A stretch of 64,000 nucleotides of DNA from Micromonospora sp. M71_S20 (GCF_003664255.1 NZ_RCCV01000004.1:186001-250000); one strand, 5' to 3'. Numbered from the stretch's first letter, positions 20,790-29,790 are shown. Made by a program: numbers and translations. Notes: generated from the sequence alone by a model not told the origin.

Positions 20790-21086
20790 ATGTCAGAGAC
20801 CTACGGGGCCTACGACGACCTCGATCGCACGATGGCCGCCGACGCCGACGACTTGCGCCGCGCCACCACCGTGTCCGAGCCGATCACGAGCGGGACTCTC
20901 ATCGGGGCCGGCTACCACATGGCAGCGATCGCGGCGTCAATCGCGAGGGCCAGCGAGTTCGAGAGCTTGGTCGACAACCACAACAATCTCGAAGAGCCGC
21001 TCATCTTCACGAACGACACCCTGGTCTTCCTGGCCCAGTACATGAGCAACCTGGCCGAGTCCGTGCAGCGCAACCCAACCCGTTAG
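20790..21086 (+). CDS. Hypothetical small acidic protein (98 aa)
   Basis: ATG 20790 gives MSETYGAYDDLDRTMAADAD, then LRRATTVSEPITSGTLIGAG and a mostly helical remainder ending AQYMSNLAESVQRNPTR. I do not recognise it. There is no signal peptide and no membrane helix strong enough to call. The frame is preserved between an IS701 element and other small genes. Directly after it, 21087-21198 holds a short open stretch ending in a Lys/Arg-rich tail, with no start I would trust. Confidence 0.55.
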   Translation: MSETYGAYDDLDRTMAADADDLRRATTVSEPITSGTLIGAGYHMAAIAASIARASEFESLVDNHNNLEEPLIFTNDTLVFLAQYMSNLAESVQRNPTR

Positions 21087-21310
21087 CACCTACGACACCG
21101 ATGCGCTGGTGCCGTGGCTGCGTGGGTGTGACACGAAACTCCGCGCCGCAGCGGAAGCGACCAAGAAGCCGCCGAAGCGGCGCCGCGAAGCGGAGTAGCC
21201 CTCTCCCCGGGGCAGCCTCGGTAGCCCTCGATGTAACCGGCGACGTCGTTCTCGGCGGTGCCCCATACGCTGGCATCGGGTGAGACGACACATCGAAAAG
21301 GGGAGAAGGC

Positions 21311-21736
21311 GTGGACGGAGAGGTCTGGGGCGAGGCGGAGGTGCCCTTCCCCGACTGGAAGGGCACCGCGCAGCTGGACGAGCGCTTGACGGTTCCGTGG
21401 GAAGGGCTGGCGCGGACGGTTGGCCTCGACAGTGAGCAGTGGCAGGTGGTGGGGTTCAGCATCGGTGGCGGTGAGCACGGGTACGACCTGCGGCTGGTAG
21501 CCGCGCCCCGTGATGTGTGGGAGAAGGTCAAGGCCGACGATCGTGCCGAGATCGAAGTGACCGAGTTCCTCGTGCACGATGTTGACCCGCTCGCGATCCT
21601 CCAGCAGATGACGCACGCGTTCGAGTTGAAGATGCGGCTCCGCGCCTTCGACGGGCGTACGGTGCGGGTCCGCGCCCTGTCCGATCTTCCGTCGGAGCTG
21701 TTCTTGGACGAGAACTTCGGGCCGCAGGAGGGCTGA
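21311..21736 (+). CDS. Hypothetical protein (141 aa)
   Basis: GTG 21311 follows a good ribosome site (GGGGAGAAG, about three bases upstream). The 141-residue soluble protein begins MDGEVWGEAEVPFPDWKGTA and has a beta-rich body with EQWQVVGFSIGGGEHGYDLR and a helical C-terminal part (DVDPLAILQQMTHAFELKMR). There is no known motif, membrane helix or signal peptide. The strong ribosome site and regular codon use make it a real gene. Size and acidity resemble the small cytosolic proteins that accumulate behind polymorphic toxin genes, which may be why it lies 2.2 kb downstream of the Rhs locus, but that is only suggestion. Confidence 0.7.
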   Translation: MDGEVWGEAEVPFPDWKGTAQLDERLTVPWEGLARTVGLDSEQWQVVGFSIGGGEHGYDLRLVAAPRDVWEKVKADDRAEIEVTEFLVHDVDPLAILQQMTHAFELKMRLRAFDGRTVRVRALSDLPSELFLDENFGPQEG

Positions 21737-22019
21737 CGGCGGGCGAGCTGCTGGCCGCGTGGGGAGCGAGGCGGCGCGGGCGCCGGTCCCGAGACAGCGT
21801 GTGGCCGGCACCCACCCCCTGGGTGCAGGCCGTGTTGCGCGTCGTCGACGGTGCGGTGCGGCAGAGCTGGCACATGGCCGTCGACGCGCAACCCCCTTGT
21901 CTGGTGCATCGATCGGGCGTCGCCGGTGGTGACGGGTTCGCGGCGGCGAATGTGAATGAGGTGCCTTCCCGGCGTGGCGCTGTCCGAGAACCGATCCTTT
22001 CTCGAACAAGATCGATAAC

Positions 22020-22180
22020 GGGCGGTCGGCTCGGTATGTCCCGTACAGAAAACCCGTCCGGAAACCTCGGCGGTCGTCCGCCCGCCATGCCCCGAGAAGG
22101 TCGCCTACGCGCTCCAACTCCTCGCCGAGCCCGAACGGTCGATGTCCTCCATCGCCAAACTGCTCGGCATCTCGCCCCTG
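22020..22180 (+). pseudogene. Serine recombinase (resolvase/invertase) C-terminal remnant
   Basis: One frame reads ENPSGNLGGRPPAMPRE and then, one frame over, EKVAYALQLLAEPERSMSSI and AKLLGIS. This is the DNA-binding helix-turn-helix that ends serine resolvases and invertases, including the GGRPP linker. The catalytic domain is absent and there is a frameshift near 22098. It marks a former Tn3-like or integrative element. Confidence 0.6.
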
Positions 22181-22270
22181 CCTGAGTTGTTTTCCGCCAC
22201 AGCTACGGACGGTCCAGGATCAACCGGGTCAGGGCGGACCTGACCCCCAGGGTGGATCGTTGAGTAGGCC

Positions 22271-22687
22271 ATGACGGATCAGGTGCACCACCTGCGGGAC
22301 AATCCGGCGCGGTACTACGAGGTGCTGGGACGGGTCATGTCCGCCCTGCGCGAGACCTGCGCGCTCAACGGCGCCACCCACCTCGACTGGTGGCCCGGCA
22401 ACGGCGGCCGGACATGGGAGATCGAGTGGCAGGGCGGCCCCTTCCCGGCCGAGGTCGCCGCGAGGCTGCTCGGGGTGCCGGAAGCCGGCGCCGACGACGA
22501 CGTGGTCGACCACGCGGTACGCGGCCTGATCTCGCCGGGACGGGGAGAGAACGAGCGCGCGCACTTGGTCGTGCTCGACGTGCCGGTGACCCTGCGCGCG
22601 ATCGACCCGATCGGCGCTAGCCAGGTCTGGACGACCCTCACCCTCACGCAGAGGAAGGGGGAGTCCGGATCACGAAGCGTAGGTTAG
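22271..22687 (+). CDS. Hypothetical protein (138 aa)
   Basis: ATG 22271 opens MTDQVHHLRDNPARYYEVLG, followed by a Trp-rich section (LDWWPGNGGRTWEIEWQGGP) and an acidic helix (VPEAGADDDVVDHAVRGLIS). The protein is soluble, with no signal or membrane helix and no motif I can name. It is an intact frame downstream of a resolvase remnant and probably belongs to the accessory cargo of this region. Confidence 0.6.
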   Translation: MTDQVHHLRDNPARYYEVLGRVMSALRETCALNGATHLDWWPGNGGRTWEIEWQGGPFPAEVAARLLGVPEAGADDDVVDHAVRGLISPGRGENERAHLVVLDVPVTLRAIDPIGASQVWTTLTLTQRKGESGSRSVG

Positions 22688-22855
22688 GCGGCACCGGCGA
22701 CGGTAGCCACGCACTTCGGACCACAGAACGCGCGCGAAACAGCCATGCTCGGCGGGGCGTTGGTCCTCACGCTCGCCCATGGAACCCTCACACCCCCTAC
22801 GAGCGGGGCCGGCTGGGTGCGCCCGTCGCAGGGGTCCCGGTCGCCCTGGCGAGTG

Positions 22856-22990
22856 CTACTGGTGCTTGCTGACGTAGGCGAAGAAGAACAACATCAGGAT
22901 CAGTCCGAACCAGAAGTTCCAGACCGAGTTCACGCGGTAGTAGCCGCGTACCGGCTTCCCGCCGCGCTTGTGCGGACTGACGAACGGCAT
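22856..22990 (-). CDS. Small single-pass membrane protein (44 aa)
   Basis: ATG 22990 has a strong ribosome site (CGGAGG, four bases upstream). The 44-residue product starts MPFVSPHKRGGKPVRGYYRV, has one hydrophobic helix (FWFGLILMLFFFAYV) and ends SKHQ. The basic, glycine-rich N-terminus should stay in the cytoplasm. I do not recognise a family. It lies 103 bp downstream of the YdjM-like gene, on the same strand, and may be cotranscribed. Confidence 0.75.
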   Translation of the reverse strand: MPFVSPHKRGGKPVRGYYRVNSVWNFWFGLILMLFFFAYVSKHQ

Positions 22991-23093
22991 GACGCCTCCG
23001 TGATCGACTCGCTACCTGACGGTATGCATGGATATCACGGGGCGGTGACAACATCGGCGAACCCGAAGAGTCGCCGGTCGGATTGGTGGCCCG

Positions 23094-23831
23094 TTACGAG
23101 GTGACCAGGGTCCACGCGCTGACCGCGCCCAGCAGGATCAGGGCCGGCACGATCAGCAGCAGTTCGGCGGCAGAGCCGGTGCGGAAGCGCAGCGGGGCCC
23201 ACATGCCCAGCGGCGCCCATCGGCAGCCCCGGATCCGGATCGGCCACAGTAGCGGCACCCGGGTGAAGGTCAGCGCGTCGCCGAGGGAGTGGACCAGGCA
23301 GCCCAGTCCCAGTGGCAGGCCCACCCACCACCACCCTGCGACCGGCCCAGGCAGCGCTGCGGCCATCAACCCGACGAACAGCCCGGCCGCCGCCGCTCCG
23401 TACGCCCCACGGGTGCGCTTGCGCAGCGCCCCGCGCGTGGCCAGCGCCGTGGCCAGCCCGGCGACGACCGCTGCGGCGATGTCCCCACCGAGCCAGCACA
23501 GCAGCGACACCAGCAGGCCGGCGGCCACCGCGAACAGCAGGGTGTGCGTGACTGCCCGGTGCCCGCCCCGGCCCGTACAGCAGCGGCAGGACGCCGTCCG
23601 CAGCGCCGCCGCTCCCGCCGCCGTTCCCCGGGCGATTAGCCGGGTCACCGGACCCAACGACCGGGCAATAACCGACCCGGGATGATCGACGTCCGGCAGC
23701 AACGCCCCGCCCGCGGTGACAGCCGCGCCGACCACCACCGTTCCCACCGCTGGCCGCGCCCCCAGGCCCGCCGCCAACGCGCAGCTGCCCAACCAGACCA
23801 CTGCCCCGGACAACGCGTGAGACCGACCCAT
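23094..23831 (-). CDS. Membrane-bound metal-dependent hydrolase, YdjM/DUF457 family
   Basis: ATG 23831 gives MGRSHALSGAVVW, the conserved start of the YdjM/DUF457 family, with the metal-ligand motifs GRSHALSG, LLPDVDHPGSVIAR, GGHRAVTHTLLF and LVHSLGDALT. These His/Asp residues form the proposed metal site. At least six hydrophobic helices run between them. The family includes E. coli YdjM, which is under LexA control there; its substrate is unknown. An upstream GTG at 23900 stays in frame, but the family consensus supports 23831. No SOS box is obvious upstream. Confidence 0.8.
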   Translation of the reverse strand: MGRSHALSGAVVWLGSCALAAGLGARPAVGTVVVGAAVTAGGALLPDVDHPGSVIARSLGPVTRLIARGTAAGAAALRTASCRCCTGRGGHRAVTHTLLFAVAAGLLVSLLCWLGGDIAAAVVAGLATALATRGALRKRTRGAYGAAAAGLFVGLMAAALPGPVAGWWWVGLPLGLGCLVHSLGDALTFTRVPLLWPIRIRGCRWAPLGMWAPLRFRTGSAAELLLIVPALILLGAVSAWTLVTS

Positions 23832-24638
23832 CACCGCCGCGCCACCACCCTTCACCCTCAACACCAAACGTGAAGGAAGCATCGCAGAGAGCACCGACAC
23901 GCGAGGGTCTGCACGGGGAGTGGCGGCCCGATGGCGAGGTGATCGGCGGGCCGGGGAGCTGAACCGGCCGGCCGCAGGCGGCGGCTACCTCGTGAGCTCG
24001 CTACCTGCCAGCTTGGATGGCTGCCCTGCTCATCCGGCCAACGATTGCAGCCTACGGCCATCGGCCCTGCTCCGAAGGCGAAGGGCGGCCTCGCGCTCAT
24101 GATCAGCGAATAGCGCAGGGATCGAATAGGTGCACTCCACCGGTGGTCAGCGGCGACATCGGCACGGCAGGCTGACCGCGCTCGCCTGCGACTACGACGG
24201 AAAGCCCCCCGACGTCGCCGGTCGCCGGGATAGTCCGGCTGGAAGCGCCCTTACCGCGGACCGGTGACATCGCCTGTTCCACGAGCGCCAGTTCGCCTGG
24301 TCAGAGCGGGTTCTGAATCTTCGTCGTTGGCCTGGGGCCCTCATTTCTCAGACGGCTGTGAGGGGGGTAGCGCCCTGACCATCGTGCCGCGTTGACCGCA
24401 CCGCCGGCGCCGACGAGCAGCGCCACCGCGAGGCCGTGCAGGGGTGGAAACTGCGCGCAGGTCGCTCCGTCGCGACCGATGACGCTGGCGGAAGTTGCAG
24501 GATCTGATTTCGGCTGCGGCCTTGTGTGCCTTGGAACCTGTAGGAATGTCCCTCAATAGGCGCACATATTCTCCGCCAAAACAATTGATCATCTTAGCTG
24601 CGGTGCCCGACTCGGATTACCCGACGTGAATAGTCATT
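23832..24638. other. Region without a supported gene
   Basis: About 800 bp between the divergent YdjM-like gene and the I36 inhibitor. Several open frames exist on both strands, but none has a ribosome site, recognisable protein motif or convincing codon use. I see no tRNA, IS end or long repeat here. Confidence 0.5.
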
Positions 24639-24666
24639 GACGCTACGTTGCCGCCTAAGTAGCGTC
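24639..24666. promoter_or_regulatory. 8-bp dyad upstream of the secreted inhibitor
   Basis: GACGCTAC (24639-24646) and GTAGCGTC (24659-24666) form a perfect inverted repeat with a 12-bp spacer, 54-81 bp upstream of the inhibitor start. A TTGACG hexamer overlaps the left arm. It could be an operator over the promoter or a leader hairpin. Confidence 0.4.
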
Positions 24667-24719
24667 GTCGAGGTCGGCCGACACTCATCGAAGCAAATGC
24701 CAAGACGAGGGAGAGTCGA

Positions 24720-25106
24720 GTGAAACGATCACTCTATTCTGTTGGTGCTGGTGTGGTGATGTCGCTGGCGTTGGCCGCTCCCGCCGCAGCGGCTCCGGTG
24801 CAGCCGTTCACCGAGACCACCGCCTGCGACGATGGTCGTGTGTGCATGTGGGAGGACCCGTTCAAGGCTGGTAACCGGTACGTGCACTCCACGCAGACGA
24901 CGTTCGAGATCCCCGGATGGGACGGCGACAACGAGATCAGTTCGGCCTGGAACCGCACCGGTCAGAAGCTGACGATTTTCGACAACGACGGCTACACCGG
25001 CACGCGAATTTGCCTAAACGCTGGCGAATATGTCGCGGAGTTGGGGCCGGAGCGCGCCTTCGACAATGAGGCGGAGAGCTACAAGCTCGCCAGCAACTGT
25101 CTCTGA
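24720..25106 (+). CDS. Secreted peptidase-inhibitor I36 family protein
   Basis: GTG 24720 starts a 128-residue protein with a Sec signal (VKRSLYSVGAGVVMSLALAA, cleavage after AAAA near residue 25). The mature part has paired cysteines (ACDDGRVCMWEDPFKAG with Cys36 and Cys42, then TRICLN and SNCL) and a beta/gamma-crystallin-like pattern (WDGDNEISSAWNRTG, FDNDGYTGTRICLNAGEYVA). That is the layout of Streptomyces I36 (SMI-type) metalloprotease inhibitors and of many small secreted actinobacterial proteins grouped with them. The exact target is unknown. An ABC ATPase/permease pair follows on the same strand after 93 bp. Confidence 0.75.
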   Translation: MKRSLYSVGAGVVMSLALAAPAAAAPVQPFTETTACDDGRVCMWEDPFKAGNRYVHSTQTTFEIPGWDGDNEISSAWNRTGQKLTIFDNDGYTGTRICLNAGEYVAELGPERAFDNEAESYKLASNCL

Positions 25107-25199
25107 TCGATCACAGCGACGCGCGGCGAGGGTGCTGGCCATAGATTCGTATGGCTGGCATCCTCGGCGTCGTGAGCAACTTCGGGGGTGGTCTTCTGG

Positions 25200-25877
25200 A
25201 TGGGCATCGGTGTGGGCGCTGACGTCGTCTCGAGCGACGGCTTGACCTACACGGTCGGCCAGACGGTCGCCGTGCGCGAGGCCAGCGTGCGTGTGGCCAG
25301 GGGCGAGGTTGTCGCGATCACGGGCCCGTCCGGCTCGGGCAAATCCACTCTGCTGTTCCTGCTCGCGGGAGTGTTAAGTCCGGACAAGGGGTCGGTGCAC
25401 CTCAACGGCGTCGACCTCGGCGCGGTCAGTGACCGCGCACGAGCCGGTTTGCGGCTGCGCCAGTGCGGCTTCGTGATGCAGTTCGGCGACCTGATACCGG
25501 AACTGACGCTGGCCGAGAACGTGGAGCTGCCGTTGCGCCTGACCGGCGTATCCGCCCGCAAGGCCCGCGCGACCGCGGACGGACTGCTGGCTCGCCTCGG
25601 CCTCGACGGCGAGCGGAATCGCACGCCGTCGCGGGTGTCCGGTGGGCAAGCCCAGCGGGCCGCCATCGCGCGGGCGCTCGTGCACCAGCCGAGTGTTGTC
25701 TTCGCTGACGAACCGACCGGCGCGCTGGACTCCCGCTCAGCCGCGCAGTCGCTGTCAGCGCTGCTCGACCTGGCTCGCGCTGGCGGCAGCGCGCTCATCC
25801 TGGTCACCCACGCCGCCGAGGTCGCCGCAACGGCCGACCGGGTCCTGACAATGCGAGACGGCGTGCTGCAAGCATGA
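25200..25877 (+). CDS. ABC transporter ATPase, MacB/LolD type
   Basis: I chose ATG 25200, preceded by a G-rich ribosome site (GGGGGTGG); a GTG at 25188 is an alternative. The 225-residue protein has Walker A GPSGSGKS (42-49), the Q-loop region GFVMQFGDLIPELTLAENVE, the signature RVSGGQAQRAAIARAL, Walker B VVFADEPTGALDS and the H-loop LVTHAAEV. Such ATPases power MacB/FtsX-type export, not import. The stop overlaps the permease start as ATGA, so the two are coupled. Upstream is the secreted I36 protein, a candidate substrate or co-regulated product. Confidence 0.92.
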   Translation: MGIGVGADVVSSDGLTYTVGQTVAVREASVRVARGEVVAITGPSGSGKSTLLFLLAGVLSPDKGSVHLNGVDLGAVSDRARAGLRLRQCGFVMQFGDLIPELTLAENVELPLRLTGVSARKARATADGLLARLGLDGERNRTPSRVSGGQAQRAAIARALVHQPSVVFADEPTGALDSRSAAQSLSALLDLARAGGSALILVTHAAEVAATADRVLTMRDGVLQA

Positions 25878-28168
25878 GCTACCTCCCGTTCGTGCGCTTG
25901 GGGTTGCGGCTGTGCCGCGGCGGCGGCCCCGCTGGACTGGTCCGCCTGGTGCTGCAGGCAGCAGCGGTCGCCTTCGGCGCGTTCGTGCTCCTGGCCACCC
26001 TCGCCGCTCCGGGTGTCGCCGAGCGGCAAGACGGCCGCATCGGTAATCGAGAGCCCGTCCTGGCGACGTCAGCCGGCACGGCGGGATGTCTCAAGCTACG
26101 CACCGTCGAGGACAGCATCGGCTCCCGCCCATTACGCCGTGTCGCCGTGTGGAACACCACCGCGCAGTCGCCTCGGCCACCCGGCATGCTGGCTTGGCCA
26201 GCGGCCGGTGAGATCGTGGTGTCACCCGCCCTGGCAGAGCTCATCGGCGACGACGCGCGCGCTGCCGCGAGGTTCCCGCAGCGTGTCGTCGGCCTCGTTG
26301 ACGCCGCGGGCTTGGTTGCGCCCGACGAGCTGTTGGCCTACGTCGGCGTGCCCGCCGCCGAAGCGGATCGGGCGGGCGGGACGCAGTGCGTCGAACGGAT
26401 CGGTACGCAGATCAGGCATCGGGGCGCTTCATGGACTGGGGCTGTCGAGGAGGTGCTGCGGCCGGCTGTGCTCGTGCCGGTCGGCATGGCCGTGTTCGTG
26501 TTCGTACCTCTAGGCATCTTCCTGGCGGCGTCGGCACGGTTGTCGGCGGCCACCCGGGAACGACGGCTGGCCGCTCTTCGCCTGCTCGGGGCCGACGCCC
26601 GCCAGACGCAGGTGGTCAACGCCGTCGAGACCGGGGCGGTGGCGGCCGTCGGCGCCGCGATCGGGATCGCCGGCTGGCTGTCCGCTCGCGGCGGAACCGA
26701 ACAGGTGAGTCTTGGTCACCTGCGCTGGTTCGCCGACGATCTCGCGCTGTCGCCGTTGACTGTCGCGTTGACCGCAGTGGGGCTGCCGCTGTTTGCCGTT
26801 GCCGTGGCCACCGGCGCGTTCGCCCGCCTGCGCGGCAATCCACTCCACACCTTCCGCAACGCGGCCAGCCGACGGCCGGCGCTGCTGCGGATCGCGCCCA
26901 TCACCTGCGGAGTCGCCCTCCTAGCCGGCGCAGCGGCACTGCCCGCCACGAGGGCCTTCTGGGCACTGTTGGCCTTCGCCGCCGGCCTCGTCCTGACAGC
27001 CGTGGGACTGCCGCTGGCCACGCCGCTGCTCGTGCAGACCATGTGGCAGCGCCTCAACCTGCGTCCCGGTCTCCCGCCAGCGCTGCGTATCGCCGGGCGG
27101 CGCGCCCTGGCCTCAGACGGCGCTGCGGCCCGCCTCGTCGCGACGGTAGGTGTCACCCTCTTCGCCGCAGGAATCGGCCTCGGCGCCGCGGAGCACGTCC
27201 GCCTCGCCGAGTCGTTGGCCACACCGTCCGCGCCAACCCAGCTCAAGCTCACCCTCGACGGCGCCGTGAACCCCACCGCGCTCGACGCTCTGCGCGCCAC
27301 CCCGGGCATACGCGGCGCCTCCCAATACGTATACGCCTCGGCGGAATTGGCTGCCGAGAAGCGGGCCGACGTCATGATCGCCTCCTGCGCCGACGTCCGC
27401 GGACTGTTCGACGGCGCGGAGGCATGCGTTCCTGAGCGCGTCTACCGGTTGCACATCAACTCGCCCGACTTCGCCGGCGAGCCGCAACTCCCGGCGGGCA
27501 CCACCCTGCGCCTGACGCCGGCCGCGGAAACCAACTGTCCTGCGGCGCGGACCGTCGTGGCTCCCGCCGACAAGCTTGAGCTGACCCCGAAGCTGTACGC
27601 CGACCGGCCGTACCAACTGCTCATCACCACCGCTGCGACCTGCACCGCAGCGCAGACCACCACCGTTCTCCTGCACAACGAACCACCCGTGCTGGAACGG
27701 GCCCGCCAGATCCTCGCCACACAAGCTCCCGCATCCAACGTTCAGGGCTTCCTCGGCACCACGCAGGGTCTCGGAGGTGCCACCGTCACCGTGATCATCG
27801 GCGCGCTGATGGCCATCACCCTCCTGCTGTGCCTCGCCGCACTCGTCGTCGTCGCCGTCGACCGGCTGATCGAACGCCGCCGGCTCACTGCGGCCCTACG
27901 GATCGTCGGAGTGCCCCGCCGGACAGAAGCCGCAGCCGACATGGCAGAAGTGGCCCTCCCCCTGGCCATCTCGGCGGCATTGGCGATGGCGGCGACCGCG
28001 GGTGCCGTCCATGTCGCTATCGAGATCACCGGGGTCACCACGCGCCGGTTCGGGGAGATCCTGCTCATACAGGTTGGCCTCACCGCAACCGCCGTCGTGC
28101 TGCTCACCGCGGTTGTCTACGTCGGCACCCTGCTCAGAACCAGCAGCGAAGACCTCCGGCGCGAGTAA
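25874..28168 (+). CDS. FtsX-family ABC transporter permease (764 aa)
   Basis: It starts at ATG 25874 in a 4-base overlap with the ATPase. The layout is that of large actinobacterial FtsX-like permeases: one N-terminal helix (LVLQAAAVAFGAFVLLATLA), an extracytoplasmic domain with two cysteines, a set of helices near residues 195-400 (VLVPVGMAVFVFVPLGIFLA first), a second extracytoplasmic domain (about 440-630) with four cysteines, and three final helices from VTVIIGALMAITLLLCLAAL onward. ALRLLGADARQTQVVNAVET after the first FtsX helix is the usual coupling helix, and ALRIVGVPRRTEAAADMAEV its second copy. Function: mechanotransmission or export of lipoprotein, peptide or antibiotic; substrate unknown. 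Confidence 0.9.
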   Translation: MSYLPFVRLGLRLCRGGGPAGLVRLVLQAAAVAFGAFVLLATLAAPGVAERQDGRIGNREPVLATSAGTAGCLKLRTVEDSIGSRPLRRVAVWNTTAQSPRPPGMLAWPAAGEIVVSPALAELIGDDARAAARFPQRVVGLVDAAGLVAPDELLAYVGVPAAEADRAGGTQCVERIGTQIRHRGASWTGAVEEVLRPAVLVPVGMAVFVFVPLGIFLAASARLSAATRERRLAALRLLGADARQTQVVNAVETGAVAAVGAAIGIAGWLSARGGTEQVSLGHLRWFADDLALSPLTVALTAVGLPLFAVAVATGAFARLRGNPLHTFRNAASRRPALLRIAPITCGVALLAGAAALPATRAFWALLAFAAGLVLTAVGLPLATPLLVQTMWQRLNLRPGLPPALRIAGRRALASDGAAARLVATVGVTLFAAGIGLGAAEHVRLAESLATPSAPTQLKLTLDGAVNPTALDALRATPGIRGASQYVYASAELAAEKRADVMIASCADVRGLFDGAEACVPERVYRLHINSPDFAGEPQLPAGTTLRLTPAAETNCPAARTVVAPADKLELTPKLYADRPYQLLITTAATCTAAQTTTVLLHNEPPVLERARQILATQAPASNVQGFLGTTQGLGGATVTVIIGALMAITLLLCLAALVVVAVDRLIERRRLTAALRIVGVPRRTEAAADMAEVALPLAISAALAMAATAGAVHVAIEITGVTTRRFGEILLIQVGLTATAVVLLTAVVYVGTLLRTSSEDLRRE

Positions 28169-28256
28169 CACCGGGAAGCTCTTGGGAGCTGTCTCGATCC
28201 GGCGTTTTCGTCAAGCTCGCTGCGGAGCGCCCGCGTTACGGGCGATGCCCACGGAA

Positions 28257-28754
28257 TCAGAGGCTGTCGGCGTCGGGGAGCTGCGCGAGCACCTCTGGCG
28301 GCGCCGGCTCGACGGGCAGGGGCCGGGGTTCGGTGTGCTTGTCCGGGCTGCACCGGCTGAACGGCCCGTACTCGGCGGCCAGCGCGGCGAGGTGCGGGTC
28401 GAGGTGGTCGCGCCACCAGATGCTCATGCCGGTCTGTGGGTCGCTGACCCGTAGCGTTTCCCAGGCTCGCCACAGTGCGTACAGGCGGGAGATCGCCTCC
28501 GGGTGCGCCCACCAGCGAGGGCACCAGTTCACCCCCGAGGTCGGCCCGGTGGCGAGGCGTCGTTCGACGACGTGGGCGAGGTCATCCCCGACGAACGCCT
28601 CGACGTTGCGGTAGGCCGGCTCCGGTGCAGCGTCGTCGCCGGCTGGCGGTGTGGCGGCCGGCGGCGTCACGTCCGGGTCGCCGGCGAGTTGGCCGAGCAG
28701 GGCGCTGAGGTCGGCGACCGGGTCGCCGGCCGGTCCGGGCTGGGGCAGGGTCAT
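28257..28754 (-). CDS. DUF4913-domain protein of actinobacterial conjugative elements
   Basis: ATG 28754 overlaps the stop of the TraD-like fragment by four bases. The 165-residue protein has a Pro/Ala-rich start and a DUF4913 core: NWCPRWWAHPEAISRLYALW, then GMSIWWRDHLDPHLAALAAE and GPFSRC. This domain is typical of integrative and conjugative elements in Streptomyces and Micromonospora, usually next to the coupling protein, as here. Its molecular role is unknown. The frame is intact although the upstream partner is truncated. Confidence 0.85.
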   Translation of the reverse strand: MTLPQPGPAGDPVADLSALLGQLAGDPDVTPPAATPPAGDDAAPEPAYRNVEAFVGDDLAHVVERRLATGPTSGVNWCPRWWAHPEAISRLYALWRAWETLRVSDPQTGMSIWWRDHLDPHLAALAAEYGPFSRCSPDKHTEPRPLPVEPAPPEVLAQLPDADSL

Positions 28755-29299
28755 GGGGTCGGCTCCGGCGGGGCGTCGTCGGGGGTGAGGGTCCAGTCGG
28801 TGCAGCCGTGGGGGTCCCAGCGGGCGATCGAGGCGCGGATCGCCTCGGCGTGCGGGCCGGTCTGCCAGGGGGCGGTGCGGGCGAGCGCGGGCGGGGCGCC
28901 GGAGGCGTAGACGACCATCCGGCCGCGGGGTAGGGCGTGTAGGTCGGAGACGTCGAGGATGCGCTGGCGGCGGGTGGCGTGCGAGACGGACCGCTGGCCC
29001 CATCCGGATCCGCTGCTGCTCGTCGACCTGGTCGTGACGTCGTGGTCGCCGATGAGCTTGGAGAGCTCTTCGAGCCAGTCGGGGTCGGCGACGCCGCCGC
29101 CGTAGGTGCGGACGTTCGCCGCGGACCAGAGTTTGCGCATGCCCTCGCGTCCCCACACGTCGACGCCCTGGGGGTAGGACTGCAGGATCGTGATGATGGG
29201 CAGGCCGTGGGAGCCGTAGTACGAGTAGAGGTTGGGTAACTGTCGGAGGCGGCAGATGTTGGCGGCTTCGTCGAGGATGCTCAGCAGCGGCGGGTCGCC
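28751..29299 (-). pseudogene. TraD/TraG-type conjugative coupling protein, C-terminal fragment
   Basis: The frame has the end of a VirD4-like ATPase: LLSILDEAANICRLRQLPNL (a Walker-B-like DEAAN), SYYGSHGLPIITILQSYPQG, MRKLWSAANVRTYGGGVAD and DVSDLHALPRGRMVVYAS. About 180 residues remain; the Walker A half is missing because the sequence switches near 29300 to an unrelated TPR gene on the other strand. In a complete element this protein couples DNA to the transfer channel. Confidence 0.85.
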
Positions 29300-29790
29300 T
29301 GTCCGAGCTGGGCCGTCGGGACGACGCCGTCGCACCGGCCGAGGAAGCCGTCACCATCTACCGGCGGTTGGCCGAGGCGAACGCGGCCGCTCACCTGCCC
29401 GCCCTCGCCAGGTCGTTGTGGGGGTATGCCTGGATCTGCGTCGAGATCGACCGCAGCCTGCCCGGAGCGCTTATCGCGATCCAGGAGGCGATCGACCTGT
29501 ACCAGCGCCTGGTCGAACAGTCACCGCAGGCGTTCAGCGACGACCTGTGGTCGGCACACCACACTCTGGCTGACGTCTTGGACGGTCTGGGCCGCGCCGA
29601 TGAGGCGATCGAACTGCGTCGCGAGCTCGACGAGGCCGAGATCGACGACGGCCTGGAACTGAAGCGGGATGACGTTTGCCTTCAGGGCCTGCCGGTAGCT
29701 TCCGGGCCAGAAACAACTCCAGTGCTGGTCAAAGGCGGGATAGCTATCCCCCGGCTCAGGTGTTTGTGCAGGGCCCTTGAGCAGGGTTGA
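29300..29790 (+). pseudogene. TPR-protein fragment ending inside a palindromic element
   Basis: Two tetratricopeptide-like helix pairs are visible: LSELGRRDDAVAPAEEAVTI, ALARSLWGYAWICVEIDRS, ALIAIQEAIDLYQRLVEQS and HHTLADVLDGLGRADEAIEL. This matches the C-terminal repeats of large actinobacterial NB-ARC/TPR or CHAT-type regulators. The 5-prime part is absent at the junction with the TraD fragment. The last 35 codons (GLPVASGPETTPVLVKGG onward) are encoded by the repeat element at 29685-29824, so the natural C-terminus is lost. Confidence 0.65.

Noticed and set aside
23832..24638. Possible minus-strand gene with start near 24592
   Set aside because: No ribosome site, Arg-rich composition typical of non-coding high-GC frames, and no motif.
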